From an uncultured Senegalimassilia sp. (lineage in GTDB: Bacteria; Actinomycetota; Coriobacteriia; Coriobacteriales; Eggerthellaceae): DNA of 27,377 bases. A program made the position numbers and the translations under genes. Below are positions 21,105 to 27,377 of this stretch, piece after piece (positions within the stretch are counted from its first letter, which is position 1; the number at the start of each line of letters is the position of its first letter). Where the stretch lies: NCBI GenBank assembly GCA_937925385.1, contig CALEWN010000349.1, forward strand, positions 1-27,377, given 5' to 3'. The notes beneath the pieces were generated by a model that was given only the letters and a program-made list of their open reading frames with translations, searched no databases and was not told the DNA's origin.

Positions 21105-23636
21105 TCAGGGTTTGTGGAGGCGGCACCAGCAGGTGTGTTGGGGATTGCCGAACGCCAGCGGCGAAGGGCGGCTGGTGGTGAGCGTGTTGATGCAGCCGCC
21201 GACGTCGACGGGGTCAGCGATGTGGACGCTGGCGGCTCCGGGGGCGTTTTGGGGGTCGCGGCTTTCCGCTTGCCACCAGGCTCCTTGCGGCATGACGATG
21301 GTGCCGGCGATCACGTCGTCGGTGACGTGCGCGGGAAGGCGCAGCGTGCCGAAGCGGTTCGACGCCTCCACCAGGTCGCCGGTCGCGATGCTTCGCGCGT
21401 CGGCGTCGACGGGGTTGATTGAGATGACCTGCGGCACGCGCCGCGAAACCGTGGGCACGTTGCCCCATGACGAATGGATGCGCGCGACGCTATGGAAGCC
21501 GAACACACGTAGCGGCTGGTCGCAGGCGGGTTCGGTGCTTGTTTCGCTTTCCTGGCCATCCGCGTGCGGCCCGGCGTCCGGTTCCTGCGCTTCGTCGCTC
21601 GCAGCCTGCCCTACGGCGAACTCCGCCGGGCCCCATTCGGGCACGTAGGTGGGGATGGGCGTGACGGCGCCCTCGTCGGGCGTTCCGCGCAGTGCTTCGG
21701 CAGCGGCGGCAAGCCGTTCGCTGAACAGCTCGATCTTGCCCGATGGCGTGTCGAGCGGATGCGCGACGGGGTCGCTTCGCCAATCGGCAAGCGCCACGAA
21801 CGGCTCGGTGCGGTCGGCCCGCCAGGCGAGCCCTTCCCCGAGCAGCTGGTCGAACGTCGGCAGCCCGGTGCTGCGTTCGCGGTCGCCCTCGTACAGGCGG
21901 CGAATCCATTCGCCTTCCGTGTGCCCTTCGGTGAACGCGTTTTCGATTCCCCAGCGTTTTGCCAGCTCAACGCATACTTCCCAGGCACCGCGACGCTCGA
22001 AGCGCGCGCCCATCTCCCCGGTGCTGACGGCGATGCGCCGGCCCCAGGTGCCGGCATCCATTGCGCTTTCCTGCTCCATGCGGAACAGGTCGGGCAGCAC
22101 GATGTCGGCGTAGCGTGCGGAATCGGTGAACTCCACGTCCATGTTCAGGATGAACTCACACTTCGACGGGTCGCCCAGCACGCGGTGCGCGCGGTTGACG
22201 TCGCCGTGCTGGTTGGTCAGGCAATTGCCGCCGTGGCAGATGATCGCCTTGATGCTGCAGGGGAGGTGCGCAGTGCGGTCTTGATGTTGTACGGAATCTG
22301 TTGCACGTTCGCCTTGGGAGCCTGCTTCAGGCAGCCCGCGAACGCCTTCGCGTGCGCCTAGCGCTTCCCCGTTCTCGATGGCATCGAGGAACCGATACGC
22401 CGGGATGCGGAAAGGAACGGGATTCTCATCTGCGGAAACGCGCGTGAGGAAGCCGCCGCCCCAGGCGACGTACATGCCGTTGTTCGTACCGGGCAGGCCC
22501 ACCTGACCGAGCGCTGTAGCCAGCATCATGATCATGCCGCTGGTCATCTCGCCGTTGCTGCGGCGTTGCGGGCCCCAGCCCTGCATGATGAATGCGGGCC
22601 GCGCGGTGGCAAGTTGCGCTGCCAGTTCGCGAATGTCGTTCTCGGCGATGCCGGTGATCGCCGCGGCCCACGCGGGCGTTTTCGCCACGCGGTCGTAGCC
22701 GGTGCCGCGCAGGTAATCCGTTACGGAAAGCCCCAGGCCGCGCCGGTGCTCGGGCAACGTCTCGTCGGTGAACCCGACGCAGTGCTCGCGAAGGAAATCC
22801 CAGTCCAGCGCGTTGTGCGTGAACGCCAGCTCGTGCAGGAGCGCCGCCGCTAGCGCGCCGTCGGTCCCAGGGTTGATGGGCAACCAGGAAACGGTTTCCC
22901 TACTCGAGCCCTTGCGCTTGGGGATGGAGCCGTTGCGGCGCGGGTCCACCATCACGATGCGCCCGCCGCGTTCGCCCACCTGCTCGACTACGCGGTCACA
23001 GGCGCCGTGCCAGGTGGCGCGGCCCGTCCCCGTTTCCGCCGGCGAAGCACCGAACACCAGCACGAGCCGCGCATCGGCGGCGGTGTCGAGCTCGCTGCCG
23101 CCGGGGTAGAGCGCGCCGGGCCCGTACATGCTGCGGACCATGGCGTTGATCTGCGGATTCGAATAGTTGTTGTAGTGGTCGAGGAAGCCGCCGAAGCAGT
23201 TCATCAGCCGCTCGAACGGGTCGGCGGTGGTGCACGATTGGCCGGTGGTGTAGGCCAGGTAGATGGACTCGTTGCCGTGCTCGCGGCGGATGCGGGCCAG
23301 CTGGTCGGCTATCTTGTCGAGCGCTTCGTCCCAGGTCACGCGCTCGAACTGTGTGGAACCGCGCGGCCCGACGCGCCGCAGGGGCCACATAAGGCGATCG
23401 GGGCTGTTCGCCCACGCGCGCATGGACAGCCCGCGGTGGCACGCGGGGGCGGCCTTGTTCGCCGACACGCGCGCCAGCTCGCCGTCGCGCAGGTGCAGCT
23501 CAAGCGGACAGCGGCCCGGGCAGTCGATGGCGCAAAACGCTGGCGCGCAGGTTTCGGCAGCTTCGCTTCCAAAGGCGGGATCGACCGGCTCCACCTTGCG
23601 GAACAGCCGGTCGGTTATGTTCGTAATCGTTTTCAT
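21105..23636 (-). CDS. DmsA-like molybdopterin oxidoreductase (DMSO reductase family)
   Basis: The protein of about 843 residues matches the catalytic subunit of DMSO reductases, which bind bis-MGD molybdenum and reduce S- or N-oxides or related substrates. A [4Fe-4S] motif is visible as Cys35-x3-Cys39-x3-Cys43 with Cys66 (CHRGLSMRAW). RLMNCFGGFLDHYNNYSNPQI aligns with the DmsA segment that holds the serine molybdenum ligand, here Ser159. GWGPQRRSNGEMT and the C-terminal dinucleotide-binding region are also DmsA-like. Near residue 705 lies an acidic low-complexity insert. There is no Tat signal, and no iron-sulfur or membrane-anchor subunit is adjacent, so it is probably cytoplasmic or works with partners elsewhere. 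I prefer ATG 23636; a TTG at 23678 would add 14 residues. The substrate is unknown. Confidence 0.9.
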   Translation of the reverse strand: MKTITNITDRLFRKVEPVDPAFGSEAAETCAPAFCAIDCPGRCPLELHLRDGELARVSANKAAPACHRGLSMRAWANSPDRLMWPLRRVGPRGSTQFERVTWDEALDKIADQLARIRREHGNESIYLAYTTGQSCTTADPFERLMNCFGGFLDHYNNYSNPQINAMVRSMYGPGALYPGGSELDTAADARLVLVFGASPAETGTGRATWHGACDRVVEQVGERGGRIVMVDPRRNGSIPKRKGSSRETVSWLPINPGTDGALAAALLHELAFTHNALDWDFLREHCVGFTDETLPEHRRGLGLSVTDYLRGTGYDRVAKTPAWAAAITGIAENDIRELAAQLATARPAFIMQGWGPQRRSNGEMTSGMIMMLATALGQVGLPGTNNGMYVAWGGGFLTRVSADENPVPFRIPAYRFLDAIENGEALGAREGVRGLPEAGSQGERATDSVQHQDRTAHLPCSIKAIICHGGNCLTNQHGDVNRAHRVLGDPSKCEFILNMDVEFTDSARYADIVLPDLFRMEQESAMDAGTWGRRIAVSTGEMGARFERRGAWEVCVELAKRWGIENAFTEGHTEGEWIRRLYEGDRERSTGLPTFDQLLGEGLAWRADRTEPFVALADWRSDPVAHPLDTPSGKIELFSERLAAAAEALRGTPDEGAVTPIPTYVPEWGPAEFAVGQAASDEAQEPDAGPHADGQESETSTEPACDQPLRVFGFHSVARIHSSWGNVPTVSRRVPQVISINPVDADARSIATGDLVEASNRFGTLRLPAHVTDDVIAGTIVMPQGAWWQAESRDPQNAPGAASVHIADPVDVGGCINTLTTSRPSPLAFGNPQHTCWCRLHKP

Positions 23637-23892
23637 GACCCCATTATCGCTGTCGCGGCGCAGGCCTTCCCGCGTCAAACGCCCGCTGCACGGTTATCGC
23701 ACAGCCGCAACGATCGGCTGGAAGCGAAGCTCCCTCGCCCGATTCGCACGCCGCGCATAGCGCCCTCGCAATCCTTGCGCCTTCGCATGCCGCTCCCGTG
23801 AAGGCCCCTCATCGCCCGCGCCGCACGCGCGTTCGCTGCGCTATACTGGGAAACTGCTCTACTACAACCGATTCATAGAAGGGGAGCGCGCA

Positions 23893-25185
23893 ATGCTAGA
23901 TCTTAAGTTCGTTCGCGAAAACCAGGAAGCCGTCGCCCAGGCGATGAAGAACCGTCATGCTTCATGGGACGCGTCGCGCTTCTCCAAACTTGACGAAGCT
24001 CGTCGTGCCGCCATCACCGAGGAAGAGGCCCTGCAGGCCGAGCGCAACGCCACGTCCAAGAGCATCGGCCAGATGATGGCCGCTGGCGAAAAGGACAAGG
24101 CCGAGGCCGCCAAGGAGCGCGTCCGCGAGATCAACGACCAGCTGGCCGCCGTCTCCGCCAAGCGCGAGGCAGCCGATTCCGAGCTGCATGACATCCTGCT
24201 GCGCACGCCGAACATGCCGGCCGACACCACGCCCGTGGGCGACGACGAGAACGACAACCCCGAGGTGCGTCGCTGGGGCACCCCGCGCGACTTCGAGGCC
24301 GAGGGCATCCAGATGAAGCCGCACTGGGACCTGGGCGCCGACCTGCACATGCTCGAGCCCGAGCGCGCCGTGAAGCTGGCTGCCAGCCGCTTCGTCCTGC
24401 TGCGCGGCCAGGCCGCCCGCCTGGAGCGCGCCATCATCAACTTCATGGCCGACACGCACACCAGCCGCGGCTACACCGAGTGGTGGTGCCCGGCCATGGC
24501 CAACGCCAACACGCTGACCGGCACCGGCCAGCTGCCCAAGTTCGAGGACGATCTGTTCAAAACCCGTGAGGGCCTCTACCTGATTCCCACGGCCGAGGTG
24601 CAGCTGACCAACATCCACTCCGGCGAGGTGCTCGAGGCTTCCGACCTGCCGCTTCACTACTGCGCGTTCACCCCGTGCTTCCGCGAGGAGGCCGGCAGCG
24701 CCGGTCGCGACACGCGCGGCCTCATCCGTGTGCACCAGTTCGACAAGGTGGAGATGGTCAAGTACGCCAAGCCCGAGGAAAGCTACGACGAGCTGGAGTC
24801 CATGGTCAACGACGCCGAGAACATCCTGCAGCTGCTGGGCCTGCCGTATCGCGTGATCAGCCTGTGCACCGGCGACATCGGATTCTCCGCCGCCAAGACC
24901 TACGACCTGGAGGTCTGGCTGCCCAGCTACGGCGCTTACAAGGAGATCAGCTCCTGCTCCAACTGCGTCGACTTCCAGGCGCGTCGTGCGAACATCAAGT
25001 ACCGCGACCCCGAGAACTTCAAGGGCTCGCGCTACGTCCACACGCTGAACGGCTCCGGCCTGGCGGTGGGCCGCACCATGGCCGCCATCATGGAGAACTA
25101 TCAGCAGGCCGACGGCACCATCAAGGTCCCCGAGGTGCTGGTCCCCTACATGGGCGGCGTCGAGGTCATCGGCGACCAGGCTTAA
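23893..25185 (+). CDS. serS: Serine-tRNA ligase
   Basis: It charges tRNA-Ser with serine and provides the precursor for selenocysteine where used. The 430-residue length equals that of typical bacterial SerRS. The N-terminal ~110 residues are the two-helix coiled-coil arm that grips the long variable arm of tRNA-Ser. Class II motif 2 reads [21 protein letters not shown], and motif 3 [19 protein letters not shown]. An AGAAGGGGAG ribosome site precedes ATG 23893, and a TATACT box lies at 23842-23847. No T-box-like antiterminator is apparent in the short leader. Two further genes follow with no terminator between, so they may be cotranscribed. Confidence 0.97.
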   Translation: MLDLKFVRENQEAVAQAMKNRHASWDASRFSKLDEARRAAITEEEALQAERNATSKSIGQMMAAGEKDKAEAAKERVREINDQLAAVSAKREAADSELHDILLRTPNMPADTTPVGDDENDNPEVRRWGTPRDFEAEGIQMKPHWDLGADLHMLEPERAVKLAASRFVLLRGQAARLERAIINFMADTHTSRGYTEWWCPAMANANTLTGTGQLPKFEDDLFKTREGLYLIPTAEVQLTNIHSGEVLEASDLPLHYCAFTPCFREEAGSAGRDTRGLIRVHQFDKVEMVKYAKPEESYDELESMVNDAENILQLLGLPYRVISLCTGDIGFSAAKTYDLEVWLPSYGAYKEISSCSNCVDFQARRANIKYRDPENFKGSRYVHTLNGSGLAVGRTMAAIMENYQQADGTIKVPEVLVPYMGGVEVIGDQA

Positions 25186-25239
25186 AGCCGGCGCATGGCC
25201 TTCCGAAGGAAAACTGCACGTAGATAAGGTATTTTGCAC

Positions 25240-26787
25240 GTGGTAACGAAACGAAAGCCACCGAAGCAGAATAACGAACAGGGCGCGCCGGGCAAACCGG
25301 CGCGCCCTTCCGTTAAGGGCAAAGCGGTTGCCCGTCCCGAGGTGCGCCCCGATGCGGTCTCGGCCGGGTCGAACGATGTCGCTGCGAACGCGGCGAATCA
25401 AGCTGGCTCACAGGCGGCGGCACCGGGCAAGCCCAAGCGGCGCATAGCCATGCCGCAAAGCTCGACGCGCCTGAAGCAGAACCAGGCGGCGAACCAGGCA
25501 GCCCCAGTTCAGGACAGGGAAGCGGCAGGCGCACAACCCGCCGGGCGGCCTGCGGGGTCTTCCGCTGCGCAGCCCGCCAGGCCTTCGGTCTCGCAACAGC
25601 CCAGGCCCTCCGCGTCGAAGCGCGGAGCAGGCAAGCCGACGAAGGCCCGCAAGCCGCTGAACGTTCCCTCGGTTCAATCGGGCGGGGACGGGAAAGCCCC
25701 GGCATCGGCCGGGGAATCCGCCGCACCTGCCGAGCAGGCATCTGCAGCGCAAACCAAGGCGGCGGGGATGAAGCGCCACCTGAAGCGTTTCTCGGTCGCG
25801 AAGGCCGAAAAGACCGCTTCCGATCAGGCGAAGCAGATGGAAGGCACCGTCTCCGAAGCCGATGCCGAGCGCGCGAAGGATGCCGCCCGCGCCGCCATCG
25901 CAGGCGAGGCGGCCAAGCGCAGGCTCGAGCGTCGGCAGCGCATGCTCAGGCACGGCGGGGAAGGCGAAGGCGCCGATGCCGCAGGTCAGGGCGTTGCTGA
26001 AGGCGATTCCTCGCAAGGGCGGGAAGCCGGCGAAGGGTCGCAGGCTGGCAAAGCGGCGCGTAAGCTTCCGTTCAACCTGCCTGCGCTGCACCTGACCTGG
26101 CCCGTCGTTGCCGTGTTGGTGGCGATCGCCATGGTGGTGATCATGGTCGGATCGTTCTCGTGGGGCCGCTGGCTTCGCTACGACGACGCCGCCGACTTCC
26201 AGGGCGCGTGGTACGCGAACGGTACAACGTCCCTGGTCACGGTTGATGGTCAGGAAATCCATCTGACCAGCGACGTTGCCTACGGTTACACGCTCGACAC
26301 CGGGGCGAAGACCATCACATTCACGTTCGGCGACCTGCAGGGCCAGGGGCGCTACCGCTTCTCGGCCGACCGCAGCGAGCTGGTCATCACCGACGGTGAC
26401 GGGTTCTCGTTCTGGGGCAACCTGTTCAGCGATATCGGCTGGCAGTTCGGCCAGCTCATCAGCGGATTGCAAGGCAAGGAAGTCCCGCGCGAGGAGGTTG
26501 TCGACGGTGTGACGGTGCTCGACCGCACGCCAGGCGAAGGCGCTGTGGAAGTGCCGGCAAGCTCGGCGCCGGCCCAGGACGCCGACGCGTCCTCCGCGGA
26601 TGATGCGGCAAATGGCGAATCTGCTGATGGCGAAACCGCCGGCGCGGATGCAGCGGGCGATTCCGCCGATGGCTCTAGCGGTTCCGGTTCGCAAGGGTTC
26701 ACCGGCGCGGTCGCCGAGGGCGGCATCGAGTCGGCGGGCAGCAACGCGGTGACCCTCGAGCAGCTGAAAAGCGGGTCGCTGCGATGA
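25240..26787 (+). CDS. Single-pass membrane protein with long disordered N-terminus and small extracellular beta domain
   Basis: I do not recognise a named function. The first ~285 of 515 residues are basic, Ala/Pro/Gln/Lys-rich and probably disordered, with a helical charged patch (about 175-245). One membrane helix spans about 288-306. A compact extracellular beta-rich domain (about 315-390) follows: FQGAWYANGTTSLVTVDGQE and GRYRFSADRSELVITDGDG resemble small lipocalin-like/DUF5640-type domains. The C-terminal 90 residues are an acidic Ala/Asp/Ser/Gly tail. The opposite charges of the two disordered ends are notable. GTG 25240 sits 10 bases after AAGG; a TTG at 25234 is too close to it. It follows serS by 54 bases, and its stop overlaps the next start (ATGA). 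Confidence 0.75.
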   Translation: MVTKRKPPKQNNEQGAPGKPARPSVKGKAVARPEVRPDAVSAGSNDVAANAANQAGSQAAAPGKPKRRIAMPQSSTRLKQNQAANQAAPVQDREAAGAQPAGRPAGSSAAQPARPSVSQQPRPSASKRGAGKPTKARKPLNVPSVQSGGDGKAPASAGESAAPAEQASAAQTKAAGMKRHLKRFSVAKAEKTASDQAKQMEGTVSEADAERAKDAARAAIAGEAAKRRLERRQRMLRHGGEGEGADAAGQGVAEGDSSQGREAGEGSQAGKAARKLPFNLPALHLTWPVVAVLVAIAMVVIMVGSFSWGRWLRYDDAADFQGAWYANGTTSLVTVDGQEIHLTSDVAYGYTLDTGAKTITFTFGDLQGQGRYRFSADRSELVITDGDGFSFWGNLFSDIGWQFGQLISGLQGKEVPREEVVDGVTVLDRTPGEGAVEVPASSAPAQDADASSADDAANGESADGETAGADAAGDSADGSSGSGSQGFTGAVAEGGIESAGSNAVTLEQLKSGSLR

Positions 26788-27281
26788 CGCATGACGGCGT
26801 CTGCGCGGACGGGGCAGCTTCGGCGGCCCCTATCCACGTCGAGCGCATGGAGGTGCGGCGCGGCCATTTGGTGTGCCAGGTGGCGTTCGGCAACGCCCCG
26901 CGCGTCACCTCGCTCCAGCTGATGTCGCGCGTGCTGGCCGAGGTTCCCACGCTTGCGCGGCATGCCTGCGTCAACGAGCGCGGCACCACCTTCGCGGCGG
27001 TCATGGACTGCACCCCGCTGCCTCATTTGCTGGAGCATCTGGTGGTTGACCTGCAAGTACGTGCGGAAGCGGGGCAGTGGCTCACGTTGCCCGGCGTAGC
27101 TGCGGAAGCTCCGCCTCATGTGGCGGGTGCGCCGCATGACCACCCGATCGTGGGTACCAGCGAATGGTTGGACGAGGCGGCGGGCATCGCCCGCATAGAC
27201 GTGAGCTTCGCCGACGACCTGGTAGCTCTAAGGGCCATGCGAGATTCCGTGGCGTTTCTCAACAAGCTGCTGCGCGGGTAA
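26784..27281 (+). CDS. Small protein resembling the N-terminal domain of cyanophycin synthetase, with HxxEH motif
   Basis: The 165 residues resemble the N-domain of CphA in order and spacing: EVPTLARHACVN, then TPLPHLLEHLVVDLQ (CphA: T-x2-GHIVEHVALELQ), then VGTSEW, and IARIDVSFADDLVALRAMRDSVAFL near the end. HLLEH at 81-85 is an HxxEH, inverted-zincin-like motif; in some CphA enzymes the N-domain is reported to have a hidden metallopeptidase site that makes polymer primers. The ATP-grasp and Mur-ligase-like domains of CphA are absent, so it cannot make cyanophycin alone. The start overlaps the upstream stop by 4 bases, implying translational coupling with the membrane protein. Similarity is judged by eye, so the assignment is tentative; a metal-dependent peptidase or binding role is possible. 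Confidence 0.6.
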   Translation: MTHDGVCADGAASAAPIHVERMEVRRGHLVCQVAFGNAPRVTSLQLMSRVLAEVPTLARHACVNERGTTFAAVMDCTPLPHLLEHLVVDLQVRAEAGQWLTLPGVAAEAPPHVAGAPHDHPIVGTSEWLDEAAGIARIDVSFADDLVALRAMRDSVAFLNKLLRG

Positions 27282-27297
27282 CGCGCAACATAAAAGG

Positions 27298-27334
27298 AAA
27301 GGAGGCCAGCTATATGAAGTCAAGGCCTGATTAA
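27298..27334 (+). other. Six-codon mini-ORF behind a perfect Shine-Dalgarno sequence
   Basis: AAAGGAGG (27298-27305) is followed after 8 bases by ATG (27314) and a frame of six codons (MKSRPD) ending in TAA at 27332-27334. It could be a leader peptide, a chance match, or part of an rRNA leader. It is too short to support as a gene. Confidence 0.25.
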
Positions 27335-27337
27335 CAA

Positions 27338-27377
27338 CTCTTTGAGAACTATCCGAACTTTTGGTTTTATTGGAATT
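27338..27377 (+). promoter_or_regulatory. Possible rRNA operon leader with boxA-like element
   Basis: CTCTTTGAGAAC at 27338-27349 resembles the boxA/leader segment (TTCTTTGAGAACT) that commonly precedes 16S rRNA in Actinobacteria. The bases after it are AT-rich, unlike the coding surroundings. The 16S start itself is not in the window. Confidence 0.4.

Noticed and set aside
23640..23892. T-box riboswitch upstream of serS
   Set aside because: No T-box consensus or specifier hairpin is recognisable, and the TATACT box leaves a leader of only about 40 bases.
1..27377. Depletion of GATC caused by the restriction system
   Set aside because: GATC occurs in many genes and intergenic regions of the window, so no avoidance is visible by eye.

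Overview
The window is high-GC and densely coded, and looks like a chromosomal segment of a Coriobacteriia actinobacterium, most likely near Eggerthellaceae. Signs for this are the fhaA-fhaB-pstP-rodA/pbp-pknB envelope-signalling cluster typical of Actinobacteria with its SEDS and PBP genes fused, a DmsA-like molybdoenzyme of the kind abundant in gut Eggerthellaceae, a CIRCE-controlled groEL, and a second multi-membrane Ser/Thr kinase. The placement is inferred from gene content, not from a database comparison.

Layout. Positions 1-75 hold a tRNA-Arg(ACG) on the minus strand with a very good promoter. From 8293 down to 593 runs a minus-strand operon: fhaA, fhaB, pstP, a RodA-like/PBP fusion and pknB with four PASTA domains. 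These genes couple Ser/Thr phosphorylation, its reversal and phosphothreonine reading to peptidoglycan synthesis. The fusion gene carries a frameshift near 2978 that separates the transpeptidase KTG motif from the rest of the enzyme. Divergent from this operon are a LOG-type (TIGR00730) phosphoribohydrolase and a divergent groEL behind a CIRCE operator.

Positions 10.9-16.3 kb form an accessory block. Four near-identical palindromes (TTATACG, 11 or 12 nt, CGTATAA), spaced 51-52 bp apart and separated by exactly 26 bp, precede a two-gene operon of a class II Fic AMP-transferase with a C-terminal winged helix and an SRAP (HMCES/YedK-like) protein. Next comes a lower-GC Sau3AI-like type II restriction-modification pair. 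Its methyltransferase leader carries two GATC sites, the expected target sequence, in one palindrome. The four-operator array controlling a Fic-SRAP pair is the strongest candidate here for an undescribed regulatory system.

Positions 16.3-20.7 kb hold a secreted lipoprotein nuclease with a C-terminal cysteine-rich module, divergent from an apparently leaderless gene for a Ser/Thr kinase with nine or so membrane segments, then an acetamidase/formamidase. Positions 20.7-23.6 kb on the minus strand hold a small single-pass membrane protein and an orphan DmsA-like molybdopterin oxidoreductase without Tat signal or partner subunits. Positions 23.9-27.3 kb hold serS, a large disordered single-pass membrane protein and, overlapping it by 4 nt, a small protein resembling the N-terminal domain of cyanophycin synthetase with an HxxEH motif. 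The last ~40 bases resemble the boxA-containing leader of an actinobacterial rRNA operon, so 16S rRNA may begin just outside the window.
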